The notes below the pieces were generated by a model, which was given only the letters and a program-made list of their open reading frames with translations, made no database searches and was not told the origin of the DNA. Below are positions 11,981 through 24,769 of a stretch of DNA of 64,000 nt, piece after piece. A program made the position numbers and the translations under genes. How positions within the stretch are numbered: position 1 is the stretch's first letter; every line of letters starts with the position of its first letter. Origin of the DNA: Pinus tabuliformis (taxonomy: Eukaryota; Streptophyta; Pinopsida; Pinales; Pinaceae); NCBI GenBank assembly GCA_031772625.1, contig CM062811.1, forward strand, positions 651,002,871-651,066,870. Reading direction: 5' to 3'.

Positions 11981-13182
11981 TGTTAGAAAATGTAGCTATT
12001 GTCGTTTTTCATAATTGTCATCCTAAAGAAGAAAAGTAGATTGTTTATGTATTTTGTAACATGACTCTTCATGTTTGTATTGGTCAAAATATATTTTATA
12101 AGTCATGTTATTCATGACATTAAATTATTATTTTCATTTGTAATTCAAGTAGCCTCCACAATGCTAATTCGACCTAAATTAAGGTCAAGTTGGCTTGCCC
12201 CATTTATTCACCCATTCAATCATCGTGATGGCTATATAAAATAATTTAGCATGTTCTCTCCTTAGATGTCATTCATTCATACACACAAGTATACGAATGT
12301 TCTCTCATACGAAGGTGATAAAGGAAGTCTACAAGGACATAATCAACCAAATAAAGTCTTGTTCTCTCTCTTATTGAAGGTTTGAAGTCTGTAAAGAACA
12401 TTCTAAGTTATGTGACACTTGTTCGAGTTTTGTGATGGATAGATCAAGTTTTGTGCTACTTCAGAAGGTCCCAAGTCCAAGCTACTAAAGTATTTATTTG
12501 TTTGTTGGAAGGTGCATCTAGGCTAAGACCCAGAGGAAGAAATATGAGCCTTGTTTTCCCATGGAAGAGGTCCAAAATGATTGTTGAAGTTGATTTTAAG
12601 TTTGATGTTGTGATATAAAGTCTATTGAAGCTCATTTGAAGTCATACAAAGTGTGTCACACTAATTAGAAGTATATTTGAAGCATAAATGAAGGGATTTG
12701 ATCCAACTTGAGATGATCCAAAGTTTATCACTTTAGTTCATGACAATCTAGAGTCTTTTGCTTCTATACTAGACATCTAAAGTCTACAATATATTTGAAT
12801 CTCTATAGTTCAAGCTTCAGAAGCATTGTAATCAGAGCCTTATCCTTCAGTAGCATGGTGAGAGGATCAACCTCTCTTAGATGATCTTTCTAATTATCTT
12901 GTTGAAGACTTTGTAATGAAGGGCTTAACACTTGTGGAGGGCTACTTGGACTTTGATTTCTCATGTTGATCTAAATATTTATCTAAGAAGGTTGTTGGGT
13001 TTTTCCTTTTGAGGGTTTTCCCAAGATAAATCTCTATCTCTTGTATCTTGTGCTTTGTGATGTCACTTTTTATAATTGAACTTCTAAATGTATAATTGCT
13101 TGATGAAAGACACAACAAAGACTAAATAAGAACATAATATTCACAAGTTAATTATCATAGTTTATATGAGGTTTCTCAACAT
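11981..13182 (+). repeat. Right LTR, 1202 bp
   Basis: It begins TGTTAGAAAATGTAGC after the purine tract and ends TTTCTCAACA. A TATA motif, TATATAAA, sits at 12233-12240, giving a U3 of about 250 bp. Confidence 0.7.
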
Positions 13183-13282
13183 CCCATTGAATGATAAATG
13201 CCATTTTCTTTAAACTTCATAACAGATAATATGACAGATTCAATTCCTTCCCTTTTATGAAATGGGTTAATAATCTGGCATG

Positions 13283-13528
13283 TTAAAACAACAAGATTCC
13301 ATATCTTCCTCCACATGTAAGGAATTTTTGCAGAACAAACAATAGATTACACCATTTTGATTTCAATGTGGAAACTGCAGTACCCTTTTTGAAAATTGAA
13401 ACATTGATACCTGGGTTGTGCAAAAAATATTTTGATGTTTCATCCTTTATTGTCCGATTCTTAAACCAACTTTCACCATTTTTGGGGAGCTCAATCGCTT
13501 CAACAAGGAATGACTCAATCAACTTCAA
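13283..13528 (-). pseudogene. Unrecognised protein remnant, probably TE-derived
   Basis: An 81-residue open frame contains a G-E-S-W-F-K-N-R stretch and a C-terminal K-W-C-N-L-L-F-V-L-Q-K-F-L-T-C-G-G-R-Y-G segment. The pattern vaguely recalls plant transposon-associated proteins with a 'WF...EGRYG' layout, but I cannot name the family. No start context or partner exon is visible. It lies between two retroelements and is most likely a fragment of a third. Confidence 0.25.
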
Positions 13529-14590
13529 TTTGATATCTCCAATTTGTGATTCAACCCCATTAAATGATCATGCAAATGCCCTGGTTACTTCTATCTCATA
13601 TCCCTCGAATTTCTCAAATAACTTTAACCAACCCACGTTCTACAACTGTTTCCTAACTTTTAGATAGGAAACTAGGAAATTTTCTCCTATATGTTCATGC
13701 CAGATAATGACTCCCATCGCTACAAAGGAATTCTAGTCTTTAAATTTCCCTTTTGATAGTCTATCATGAGGATCAACAGAAGAAAATGGATGGTATGATA
13801 AAATTCAGTGAGGGATAATGGTTTTAATAGGAATCAGAGGCTTTATGATGGTGTTATAATAGGACCTCTCCTTTCCAAATTATAATTTCCCATTAATTCA
13901 CATGATACGATCCTTTCATTGCGTCATACTAGCATTTGAGTTTTAAGTTCTCTAAATAATATAAGGATATTTGTTAGGATATGATCAAACATAGTGTTTG
14001 GACATTATATTTGAGTGTGCCATAATTAAAATACATGAGCCTTTTAAATATTACTCCATTAAACTCAAAATATCTATAGTTTAAACTTTAATAAAATTGA
14101 TTGACTATTCACAATGTTACCATCTTGTATTACCCCTCTCATGTGCTTTGATTTTGCTTTGCTTACAGGTCCAAATATTTTCTAATGAATCAACTATGGA
14201 ATGTTCAACTGGCTGCAAAATGTTATCAGTATTAAGAAACTATTTTCAGTTCTCCAGAATACGTGTTGCTACTAAGGATGATGAAGTTGAGAATACTGAC
14301 GATTCTGGATTTAAGACCTCTGTGGTTTATTTCTTCTGACTTAGTTACCAGAGAGTCCACAGTAAGAACCATTTTCTGCCAACGTTTCAAATCCCAACCG
14401 GGATCCATCATCAAGACCATTTGAATGCTTGATGAATACTCACAAATGATTTTTTAAAGAGAAAAAAATTATTTGACTAAAAATTTATTTTCAAAGGAGA
14501 AAGAGAAAATCCAAGTTGCTAAAAGACTTTGGTTTTCAACTACGCTTTTTTGTAAGTGTATGCCAACCATGATAGTTTTCATAACTATAA
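13529..14590. other. Spacer without supported genes
   Basis: Open frames on both strands at 14097-14420 overlap and lack recognisable domains. A T-rich tract lies at 14591-14605, just beyond the end of the gypsy pol region. No copy of the LTR at 21127-22091 was seen here, so the 3' LTR of that element appears to be missing. Confidence 0.5.
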
Positions 14591-14804
14591 TTTTTTTTTT
14601 TTTTTAATATATATCAAACTTCTTTGGGTACAAAGGAGAGTTGACTCCTTTTTCTACCATTTTGAAATCATAATTTTCTTGTAAACTTTGAACAAATTCT
14701 TTTCTTGTTAAGGGATTATGATAGAGTTTTAATCTATACCCATTAACAATAAAAGTAATCCATTTCCCATTGTCAAAAACAGTTTCTATCTCATAAAGGA
14801 CTAA

Positions 14805-15053
14805 TCAATGTGTTTGAAATTTCCCTTGAAAATCTTTAAACTTTGAATCAAAGAGAAGGGCCCAATCACCTGGTTTGAATTTTCTGAATTTGATAAAATT
14901 TCCATGCCATATTGTTCTTTGTTGCGAAATTAATCTTTTCCTTTGAATTGCATCTTGTCTAATCTCCCCCAATCCATTCATGAGAACTAATCTTTGCTTT
15001 TGAGCTTCGGAGAGACCTAGCCCCAATTTTTTTGTTATCATGTAAGTGTCCAC
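14805..15053 (-). pseudogene. Gypsy integrase C-terminal region
   Basis: The 82-residue frame has the conserved R-Q-D-A-I start, a Q-Q-R-T-I-W-H-G-N-F-I segment and F-K-P-G-D-W-A-L-L-F-D-S. This is the typical region after the catalytic core of gypsy integrase that leads into the GPY/F-like module. Integrase inserts element DNA into the host genome. The frame is cut at both ends by stops, and the catalytic core lies at higher coordinates in other frames (about 15060-15800). Confidence 0.75.
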
Positions 15054-15059
15054 TTGAAA

Positions 15060-15800
15060 TTCTATTGGAAGTAAAACTTACTTCCCATAGACAAGCTCAT
15101 AAGGAGTGTGTCCTGCGGTGCTCCTCCATGTGGTCCTATATGCCCAGAGAGATTTTGGATGTCTATCTTCCCAATCTCTTCTAATTAGATGCACAATTTT
15201 AGTTAGTATGGCTTCAAGAAGTTTGTTTGTCGATTCCAATTGTCCATTAGCTTGTGGATGATATGGAGTGGATTTGTGATGCCTAATCTTGTACTAATCC
15301 AAGAACTTTTGCACTAGATTAGATGTAAGTTGTGCACCCTAATCTGCCACAGTTTATCTCGATACACCAAAACAAGTGAAAATATCCTAAAAAATAAATG
15401 TAACAACAACATTTTCAGCAGCAAAATGTAGTAGCTTAGCCTCTACCCATTTAGTAACATAATCAGTGCAAACAAGTATTTACCTCCTTTGCTTGGATGG
15501 AGGATTAATGGGTCCAATAAAATTTAGAGCTCATTTCTCAAAAGGCTCTATTAGTACATATGGTTGTAGAGGCATCTCATCAGATTGAATAGGTATCCCC
15601 ATTCTTTGGCAACTATCGCATATTTTTACATATTCCTTGGAATCCATGAAAAGGGAAGGCCAATAATATACCAAAATAAGTACTTTATATGCAGTTTGTC
15701 TATCACCAAAAATGTCCTACGCATGGTTCATCATGACATGCTTTAAGTATTTCAGGTACTTCATCTTTTAGAACACTTCTTCTAATGATCATATCAGCGC
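15060..15800 (-). pseudogene. Gypsy integrase core, multiply broken
   Basis: Fragments in different frames match the integrase core, including a T-D-Y-V-T-K-W-V-E-A-K stretch (near 15450) and a region equivalent to the second catalytic aspartate near 15340. The track between them has stops and indels, so no long open frame survives. Confidence 0.55.
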
Positions 15801-15999
15801 TTTTTCAATATAGTTATCCTTCTATCCAAGAATAAGGTGCACTTGATTTGATGACTTTTTGTCTTTCTTTTGTTGATAGTCGTGGTGAAAACTCTCCTAT
15901 AGCCAAGTAATTAGCAATATTTTTTGTAATAATATGTGAATCCTAGAAAACTTTGAACATCCCTTTGAGATTAAGGTACTGAAATTTTGGAGATGATTT

Positions 16000-16900
16000 C
16001 AACCTTTGATGAATCTAATTTGATTCCAAAATATGAAATGTGATGACCCCAAAACAATTCCTTCATTAAACATCATGAGTCATATTTCATTACTTAATGA
16101 AAATTGGATTCTTTACATCTAACAAGGAATCTTTCCAATTTTTCCATAACTTCTTCAAAAGTATTCCCATACACAGTAAAATCATTCATATAAAATTCTA
16201 CACAATCATGGATCAGGTTAGAAAAGATACCTATTACTTCTCTTTGAATTGTACCAGGTGCACTTCATAAACCAAAGGGAATTACTCTATAAGCACACAT
16301 ACCCCATGGAAATGTAAATCTTTTCTTATCTTGATCTTCAAGTGCAATTTGAATCTAGCTGTATCCACTAAAACCATAAAGAAAAGAGAAACATTTCTTT
16401 CCCACTAGTGTATCTAGAACTTGATTAATGAAAGATAATGGGAAATGTTCTTTTAGAGGTTCTTTGTTTAATTCTCATTAATCTTTTCATACTCTCTACT
16501 TTCCATTTTCTTAGGAAAGATTACCAAGGTGAAACCCATTGGTTATTTGAGAGATTGGATAAATAAAATTCACATTAAGCAATTTTTTTGTAACTATTCT
16601 TTAAAAATATTCCTCGGGTTCAGATTCATCCTTCTAAAAGGTTATCTTACAGCTTTGACATTCTCTTGTATACAAATATGATGCATACATGTATTTGGAT
16701 TGATTCCTTTCATGTCAGTATATTCCCATGAAAATGCATAAGAGTGTTTGTCTAACATCTTATAGTTGTTTCTTTTGAAATTCCTCCAAATTATTATTGA
16801 TATTTAATGTTTTCCTTTGACTAATCTCTATAAGAGAATTGCCAAATTTTTCCATTGAGTTTAATGATATTTTGGATTGTCAAGATGAAAAGTATTCAAT
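16000..16900 (-). pseudogene. Gypsy reverse transcriptase, broken
   Basis: Pieces of the RT palm are readable, including a F-P-W-G-M-C-A-Y-R-V-I-P-F-G-L stretch (near 16290) and the catalytic-loop region at about 16180-16200. There the usual D-D pair is read as M-N-D-F-T-V-Y-G: the first aspartate has become asparagine, a change explained by one G-to-A transition. The conserved L-G-F segment after the palm lies near 15980. Several frameshifts and stops separate these pieces. Confidence 0.65.
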
Positions 16901-17025
16901 ACCACAATATTCTTGAAAACTTTGTTCTAACATATGCACACAATAATTTTATTGACAATATGAAGAAAAATCATGATTATTCATTATATTCATTAATTAA
17001 TGTTCTTCATCATTTTGTGAGATAG

Positions 17026-17480
17026 TTATAACTGGTTGTTTATCTTCATAATCTTCATCATCATTTTCAATCCATTCTTCGTTTCAATTATTGCACTTGC
17101 TGGTGGATATAATGTGAAGTTTGTAGTAGTGTTTCCATGAGAAATAAACATATCACCCAATCTACAACCAACAAATGCATCAGTTGTGGCTAACCATGGC
17201 CTACGAAGAATTAATGGATGACCTCCAAGATTCATTTTTGGAGTTAATAACATGAAATATGTAGGATACTCCCATGAATCTAGAGGGATTATGATACATC
17301 CTCTAATATATAATTTGGTTTGATAACAGATCTATCTGCTAGTTGCAATAAATTAGGAGTATATTGAAGATTAGTTAATTTTAATCTATCCATAGTATTC
17401 CTGGTCATGACATTTATAGTTGCACCTAGGTCAATCAATGTGTTTGGAATCTTGATATTATTGATGTGAATCTTTAGAAT
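17026..17480 (-). pseudogene. Gypsy aspartic protease
   Basis: The active-site motif I-D-L-G-A-T-I-N-V-M lies near 17430, and the second conserved block G-G-H-P-L-I-L-R-R-P-W-L-A-T lies near 17215. D-L-G-A is an accepted variant in this group. The reading frame shifts between the two blocks. The protein would cleave the gag-pol polyprotein in an active element. Confidence 0.7.
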
Positions 17481-17519
17481 GAAACCTCTTGGATCTAAGT
17501 ATTTTTCAATTGTAGGCTT

Positions 17520-17753
17520 TCACATTAGAATGTCTGCAATTTTTCCTATGAGTTTCACTTTTTGTATTTCTTTCCTTTTTCTCCCAAGTTTTGTGATACA
17601 CAACTCCTTTATATTTTTTGCAAAAATATGAATTTCCTTGATGGCTTGAAGCAAAGGAATTTTAATGCAAACATTTTTCAACGCATCTAACATGTTATAG
17701 TCAAGTAAAACTATTTTCTTCTCTACTCCTTTATCAATTTGTAATCTCTCCAA
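17520..17753 (-). pseudogene. Gypsy gag-pol linker fragment
   Basis: A 77-residue lysine-rich frame precedes the protease and contains the K-I-P-L-L-Q-A-I-K-E-I-P-like stretch (here K-I-P-L-L-Q-A-I-K-E-I-H) common upstream of Athila-type proteases. It belongs to the same polyprotein. It ends at a stop just upstream of the protease region. Confidence 0.55.
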
Positions 17754-18378
17754 AAAAGAAGGGTTTTTTTTTATGGAAATAGAGGTTTGCGCAACTAGAG
17801 GATTTATAGGAGTTAACCTTATTTCATTGTCATCTATTTCTATAGGAATATCCTCCTTTTGGGGAGCCTTTTCCTATTCAAGTTTTCCTTCTTTCCAGGA
17901 GTTTTATCCTATTTATATTCTTGAATAGAAATGGGAAATGTTTTCTTTTGTATAACTTGAGCAAATCTAAGCTGGAAATCATTTAAATCTAGAGGAGCTA
18001 TCATGTAAGCTTGAAAATTTAGGACTTCGACATTATAAAAAACATTCTAAGGTGTTTTATTATTGGGGTTAGGGAGTGGTTGTGGGGGTAACTCATTTTG
18101 TCTTTGATGAAATGAGGTGGATGGTAATGGAAGGGGTTAACTTGTAGTCAATTGTTGTTGGACGGGTTGTGGAGGAGAATAATATTGATGTTGATATTGG
18201 GGATATTGTTGAAAATAATGGGGATATTAGGGATTTATATCATAGGAAACTTTCCATACTTTTGACCAAGATGAGTTTTTAGTTTTAGGCGTCTAGGTTA
18301 GCCATGGTAAGGGTGTGTTCCAATTGCTTTTAGGTTGTGCATAAGATTAAAATTGTTCATTGGAATACTGTGCCATAC

Positions 18379-18612
18379 CTATTTGACAAGGCTACCAAGG
18401 TTTTGTAGGAGCAACATAGCAAAGTTGTTTTGTTTTACTTGTCCCCGCTTCTTCTTGGTAGAGAAACTTTCATCTTCGTATTGAAGGGAAATCCTTTGTA
18501 GCACGAGTTTTTGCGCAGATAACACAAATTTCAATACTATCAAGAGGACATTCACATAATGCATGCTTCTTTCTGCATCTTGGACAAAATATAGATAATG
18601 CGAAAATTTCAA
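18379..18612 (-). pseudogene. Gypsy gag zinc-knuckle region
   Basis: The frame and the adjacent bases encode a K-H-A-L-C-E-C-P-L-D-S-I-E-I-C-V-I-C pattern, typical of the paired CCHC-type knuckles in Athila-like gag. A frameshift follows the second knuckle, after which the frame continues as unrelated residues. Confidence 0.6.
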
Positions 18613-18733
18613 CTTTTCACTTGTTTTGTACTCTTAACATATAAATTTGCTCACTAAGATTACCAAGAATATGAGTTTTAAATTTATCAAGAAAATTACC
18701 GAGTTCTACTCGACTTACTATTCCCGATGTTGA

Positions 18734-19366
18734 TTAACTCACCCTTGATATAACTGGGTCTTTAAGATTCTTTCCATATTTTGAATTTCCCCTTGAAATA
18801 TATTTGCACAATTCACAAATCTCTTGAAAAGATAGTTGAGACACATCTCCTTTACCCATAAAGTTAAGAAGATCAATCCATTCATCCCTTATAGCTCTAA
18901 GTAAAATAGTTTTTTTCGTATCAAGTCCTAAACCATGCAATTTATCTCTTTTAACATTATATGTAAATCTCTCTACTAAATCTTCAAGGCTTTCATCTTC
19001 TTTTTTATTATTTTTAAAAACTTCTTCTCTAAGGTCATGATGTATGCAATAATCCTTATATTTTTCTAAGAATAATCGTTTCATGTCATCCCATGTCCTT
19101 ATAGAATTATTTCCTAAACCCATAAACCATTTGAGAGCCCCATCCTTCAATGTGGATGGAAACAATTTCAACTTTTGAGTATCAAGAAAATAATCATAAC
19201 ATCTACATAAGACCTCAAATTCAAAGATAAATGTTTCTAGATCTTCATTCCTCATACAATGAAAGTTAGGAATAACAGAAAGAGATATTTTTCTTAGTAG
19301 TAGTAGTATCAGTATCTTGAATAGGAAATCCAAAAGGATCCTCCTCTTCATGATAATATCCATCAA
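18734..19366 (-). pseudogene. Gypsy gag capsid region
   Basis: This 210-residue frame is the best-preserved part of the element. It contains the retrotransposon gag domain with N-E-D-L-E-T-F-I-F-E-F, L-K-L-F-P-S-T-L-K-D-G-A-L-K-W-F, the S-I-R-T-W-D-D-M-K segment and E-D-E-S-L-E-D-L-V-E-R-F. The capsid protein packages element RNA in the cytoplasm. It ends at a stop before the zinc knuckles, which normally follow in the same frame. Confidence 0.85.
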
Positions 19367-19399
19367 TTGAACTTGAAAGAAAATATACTTTATGAAAAT

Positions 19400-21100
19400 C
19401 CAATTGATTTAAAAAGCAATAAAACTCTATTCTAGGAAAGCAATGAAACTCCTATTTCTAAAAAAAAAAATGATTTAAACAATAAAGATATATATTCTAG
19501 AGCGATAAGAAAATGACTGAAATTAAATTGCATAAAGCCTATTGAGATTATTGATGTTGCATACTAAATTAGAATCATTTATAACTATTAATTATTTATA
19601 AATTTGAGACTAATCAATTTAAGAAACAACTAAATAATGTTTTTCGTTATTTTCAATTTTACTCAAGCGCTTGACTTGTGGAAAATATAAGAAACAAATG
19701 AGTAAAAAAATAATGAAATATTGCTAGGAAAACATAGCATATAATCTTGAAACAGAACAAAGCATTAATCAAAGGGCATGAAATAGAGCATAATAAATCA
19801 AATGAAAATTGTACTATCTATCTCTCACTTCTGCAGGGAGCCCTCCTGAGATGTACAATCCAATGGAAACTTTAGATCACAAACTTAAGCTGAACACCAG
19901 AGATTATCAAAGCACCATGATTGATATTCTATTACTAAAATGTTTATAGGGTCTGCAAAATAACAATACTTTAGAATTTCAAATTAACTTCAAGATTGTC
20001 TACTCACTTCTAGGTGAAGCAATTTATAGAGTTTTGAACATGACATATTTGAAAATCCATTAGCTATAAATTAGAAGCTAAAGTGGCATCTCAGTCATTT
20101 AATCCTAACATAATCCCTCCTTTCCATGATTCACTATAGGAGAAGTGAATCATTAAAAGGACACATTAGCAACTTTATTTGATATGCTTTTTTTGAATCA
20201 TCAAATATCATTCATAAATATTGCTAGCTTGATATGAATGACACTCATTTGATATTCTACTTTCTATAGGTGCGTCAACCATTACTTTGACCGAGAGTTT
20301 GACTTGAATATTGTGTTGAACCTATGGACTTCTACCCATAGAAGATAGGTGGACCATGATCTCAGCCTCATTTTCCATCTTTACATATACTCTGGTTGAT
20401 TTATAGCACATGGGATCCTATAGAACCTTTTAGTTAGTTGTAGAATGTGTAAGATTCAATAACTTGTGTCTAATAAACTCAATTTCATAAAGAAAAACAT
20501 ATATATTTGAGATATTAATGGAATTTTACCATAATAATGCATGTGTATGTCTCTCATGGATTTTCACTGAAAATGAAGGTATAACAATATGAAGATAAGT
20601 GGTAAAATGAGTGAAGGAAAGGAAATAAAATGTAAAAAATAAGCAAATTTTAAGGCTCAACTCTAGGAACCCTAGAATTCAAATGAAAATAAATCCAATT
20701 CTAAGAACTTGGATATAAAACCGAATGACAACAAATATTGCCTTAGACAAGTGATGAAAGAACATATTTGAAGGATTAGACTAAAATTTAGAGGAGAATC
20801 CTTTAAAAATTCTAAATTTAAGGTATCATCACTGGGAAGTAGTTAGCAATGGTGCGGAGACCTTCATAGGGAGGATAAATAGCACATTGTAAAAAGGGAT
20901 ATTTTTTCTTTGTTAGTTGTTGCAAGCCTGTGATGATTGGAAAACATGAAGAAAAATGAGATATCTTAGCGAGATCAAATTATACTCAAGGTCAACCAGA
21001 GAGAGAACAACCTTGAATAAATCACAATCACTCAGAGAAGGAAATAAAAAAAAAGAAGCTAAATAGGCCACGAAGAGAAAAGATGTAATAGATTTAGGGT
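19400..21100. other. Leader of the minus-strand gypsy element
   Basis: No open frame of note. Its position between gag and the primer-site candidate suggests the untranslated leader. It is AT-rich and has no visible tandem structure. Confidence 0.4.
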
Positions 21101-21104
21101 TAGA

Positions 21105-21121
21105 TCCCTAGCATGGTCACC
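21105..21121 (-). other. Possible primer-binding site
   Basis: The minus strand reads TGGTGACCATGCTAGGG four bases inside an LTR-like end (CCGTTAACA). Its position fits a primer site, but I have not matched the tRNA. Confidence 0.4.
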
Positions 21122-21126
21122 AATTT

Positions 21127-22091
21127 TGTTAACGGGAGAATTTCACCTGAGCTAGTAGGTTACTTTTAACCCAGTGGATCTATTAAGGATCTATCGAGAG
21201 TGGTGTGTGTATTAGTGTAGATGGATCAATATATTCAACACTAATTCAATCCCATACAAGAAAGCATATTTCATATCTATACATGACACTTAAGAGAAAG
21301 AGTTTTCAGGATGGTACTAGGCACCCTCGCAGGTTGATGGTGTCTTTTTGGCTTGATGTAGAGAGTCTCTCTTCTAGTTGAATATACTGCTCCTAGATAT
21401 AATGGATCAAATCCTTGCACACATACACCAACAAACAAGCACAAAAAATCCTTCTGCAGAGGTCTTGTTAGCCTAAAAACAACATGTATAGATCAAGAGC
21501 ATAATCAAACTAGAAGTACAGGAAGGGAAAATTATTTTGTTAATCATGAATAAAAAATACAAGGAAACATACCTCCAACCATGAGACCTCTCCCCAATCT
21601 TGTATCATGGTCTCCTGCTCCAATGACAATAAAGCTATTTGATGACCTAGACTCAAGATCTCAGATCAAAATGACTATAATTCTCTCAGTCTCTCTTTGG
21701 GACTCCAAAACTAGCCTGACACTTCATAATGACCAATAGGCTTATAGAAATCTAAAAAAGAATGTATCTTTATTCTTAGGAAAAAGAGAAGTTAGGAAGT
21801 AAAGCACCCAAGCCAACTCACAAAAGTAATTCACTAATCTGATCTCTTATGGAGCATGACACTCTAGAAGTTTTTCCATCGTTGTTGGGACAAAAATGTC
21901 AAACTAGGATGATCTTTGCTAGGATAATAAAAGCTCCTAGCAAAACTTGGGTAATAATCACTCTATGAAGCACTAAATCCCAACAATGATGCATAAAACT
22001 AACTAAAATCAAGGGCCAAACATTTGCAAAAAGGTCAATAGTATAGGCATTCAAGTGTACTGACTTAGTGGAGGAAAATAGGATGATAACA
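21127..22091 (-). repeat. Possible 5' LTR of the minus-strand gypsy element
   Basis: On the plus strand it starts TGTTAACGGGAG and a matching inverted end, GATAACA, is found at 22091, giving a 965-bp TG...CA unit. The lower boundary is supported by the primer-site candidate. The upper boundary is only a guess because no second copy is present. Confidence 0.35.
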
Positions 22092-23459
22092 ATGGTGCAT
22101 TACACCTTCATTGACTATTATATCACATTTGTAATGTTAATTAATGTTTTTGTTTCATTTTAAATTATAAATTTCATCATGGTGGACTTATGTCGAGTTA
22201 TATTATTTTTTAAGGGTTATGTCATATCACATTGTTCATAAAGTGCCATAAATGTGTAAAATTTTGATGAAGTATGGAAGGATGTATTGTACCACCATTC
22301 TGCCAAGGGAAACCACATTATGCATTATGTCCATTTGTAAAATAGAAAGCGACAAAGATATCCTTCTAAAAGTGTATTCGTGATCCCATTTTTCCCATTA
22401 GATTAAGGATGGTAAGATGTGTTATGGGCCAATTCAGTACCCAAACAAGAAATTAATGCAATCAAAACAATTCTAGTGAATATTGGATCTTTATTAATTA
22501 CAATAATCTAACTACATGTAGCAATATTTGATATGTTCCCATAAGTGTTTTTGCTATTGTGTTTGATTTAAAATGATGATAAAGAGAGCGAAAATGGTCG
22601 TACCTTTTCTAATGATCCACTACTCTCATCATAACATTATTTCCTTCATATATGGGTATAACCTATAATAAAATCTATTTTAACTTCTTCCCAACATCAA
22701 CTCAATATAGTTAATGGTTCTAGGAGACTTTGGGTATTGATTTTCTTTCCTTTATTCTATTGATATACCGCACATTCAACCACAAAATTTTGAACATCGG
22801 TTTTAATACCTTCATAGAAACATTTCTTCTTAATCTAGTGGAAAGTTCTCAAGAGCCCTAAATATCCTCCTATAGAAGAAGTGCACAATTCCAAAAGGAC
22901 CTTTTTCTAAGTTAGCAATTGTTGCACAAATACAGGAAATATTGATACCACAATAAATCATTTTTTCACACAATTTTATTTAATGCACTTTGGTTGTATT
23001 ATAGTTGTTGAATGATCTTAAATACCTTATTATATTGCTTCCATTCCACCCTTACTTCTTCCACCCAATAAAATTGAACAATAAAAATAACAAATTGTAA
23101 ACCCTCTGTTTCTTCTTCTTTCATTGAAAGTGAATATACCACCATATTATTTTTACTTTTTTTTGTAGATAATTTAAGAGTCATAATGCATCATTTTTGT
23201 AACTTTACTCTTTCAAATATAATCATTACTCCAAGAAGTACTTCTAACTATCATCATCTACTTTTACTTTGAAGCATCTTCATATTATGTATAGGAATCA
23301 TTTTTTAATTACATGTAGTATGGCCATCATTTATTTTTCATAAATGGGTTTGATTAAATTATTTCCTTTATTTTAGCCACTTTTGAATGCGAGGGTCTTC
23401 GTTCTTCCATTAACAATATACCAATTTCATGGTATTAGGAATCACACTCCACAATAAAA

Positions 23460-23945
23460 TTATTTTGTGAAGTTAGGTGTGGCCAAGGAAGGAGTCATAC
23501 ACATATCATCTTTAGGTTTTTGAAAGGCTTTGTTTTCTTTTGGAGTCAAAGAAAATGATTCCTTCTTTAATAATGTTGTTAACGATGCTACTGTTTCACC
23601 ATAATTGTTTACAAACTTGTGGTAATAGTTGGTCAATCCTAAGAAGCATTTATATTTCTTCAAGGCTTTGGGGATCATTAGCCATTCCATCATAAATTTA
23701 ATTTTGTTAGGATCCACTTTCACAGATTCATGAGATGCGAGATGAGACAAATATTCTATTTCTTGATCACCAAAGGAACACTTGGAAGAATCTGCATATA
23801 GTTTTTTCTCTTCCAATAGTTTTAGGATCCTGTCAACATGGTGTACATGTTCCTCATAATATTTGTTATAAATTAGTGTGTCATCAAAGAATAGAAACAC
23901 AAATTTTCTAAGGTTTTGTAAATAGAATTCATTAAGATTTGACAT
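23460..23945 (-). pseudogene. Gypsy reverse transcriptase C-terminal part
   Basis: A 161-residue frame starts in the RT palm just before the catalytic loop, read as V-F-L-F-F-D-D-T-L-I-Y-N-K with both aspartates present. It runs through the H-V-D-R-I-L-K-L-L thumb region, K-C-S-F-G, the F-L-G-L-T-N-Y-Y-H-K-F-V connection and the start of the RNase H domain. This is a typical Ty3/gypsy arrangement. The upstream half of the palm is lost to stops. RT would copy element RNA to DNA. Confidence 0.8.
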
Positions 23946-24769
23946 GTGGAAGGTGCACTAAAGAGTCCAACTAGCATAACCAAAAACTTATGATGAACTT
24001 AATGTGTTCTAAATGATCTTCTAGAAATGTCTTGTTAAGTGGTACACTTCCTAGTTTCCAATGAATATCATGTTAATGATATCAAGAAGGTCGAAGAAAC
24101 TTCGACATGTTTCCAAATATATTGTAATGATTATATATAATTTTTTGGAGATTCACTAGAGAAGAAGATATATATGTTTGAACATATAGTAAACGAGGTT
24201 GTGGAACTACAACACAATATTTGTTTGTGTCTATTTTTGTCATGTTGTTAAAGATTATCACTTTAAGGGCTTATGTTGGATACCTCCAAGCTCAATTTCC
24301 TTACCTTTTGAGGAAAATATCCTAAAATATATATTGAAAAATAAGGGCCATTGTACCAAATGATTATAACCATTGGACCCTAATACAAAATTAGACCATG
24401 TATTTGGATTGCAATCATGGAAGAATGTAATACATACTCCCCCATATTGAGTTTAATATTACAGTACTTCTGTAAACAATTTATGGTACCTCCATTTGCA
24501 ATCATTACCTAAAACATTGGTGTTGGAAATACAAAGAAATTGAAAAGTGTTATAATTTGTAAGTGATGAAGTTATGGGTACTAGTAAAGTCAATCAACAC
24601 TATTACCTTTTCGTTTCCATATACATCCTTCTATACATAGTCTTTGTGGAGTACTAAATCAAGTCAATGCATGTAAAGATATCATTAGAGTAGTCTCTTT
24701 TAGTTGTAGATCTTGTGATGGTTCTAAGTATTTATCTTCTTCCTATTCATAACCTATGTGGAATAATTT

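Larger units (their letters stand above)
9050..13182 (+). mobile_element. Decayed LTR retrotransposon with tandem repeats
   Basis: The 3' end of an LTR (about 9050-9256, ...GGTTTCTCAACA) is repeated at the end of a full-length LTR at 11981-13182. After the left copy comes a degraded primer site TGGTACCAAAGC (9257-9268). Before the right copy is a purine tract, GCTAAGAGGGAG (11969-11980). The internal region (9269-11968) keeps no long open frame. Short stretches after the primer site look like a decayed gag start, but I cannot assign copia versus gypsy. Much of 10660-11690 is degenerate tandem repeat. The left LTR lacks its 5' part, so the element is truncated and old. Confidence 0.7.
14600..21121 (-). 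mobile_element. Decayed Ty3/gypsy element (Athila/Tat-like order)
   Basis: Read on the minus strand the order is primer-site candidate (21105-21121), leader, gag (19366-18734), zinc knuckles (about 18612-18379), aspartic protease (about 17480-17026), reverse transcriptase (about 16900-16000), then integrase (about 15800-14805). This gag-PR-RT-IN order defines Ty3/gypsy. The gag type, the DLGA protease motif and the C-terminal extension after the integrase resemble Athila/Tat-type plant elements. Every domain carries stops or frameshifts. A 5' LTR candidate lies at 21127-22091; the 3' LTR is not visible. Confidence 0.8.

Noticed and set aside
13368-13667. A 99-residue plus-strand frame opposite the 13283-13528 minus frame
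   Set aside because: Composition is unremarkable, there is no domain, and it overlaps a more protein-like frame on the other strand.
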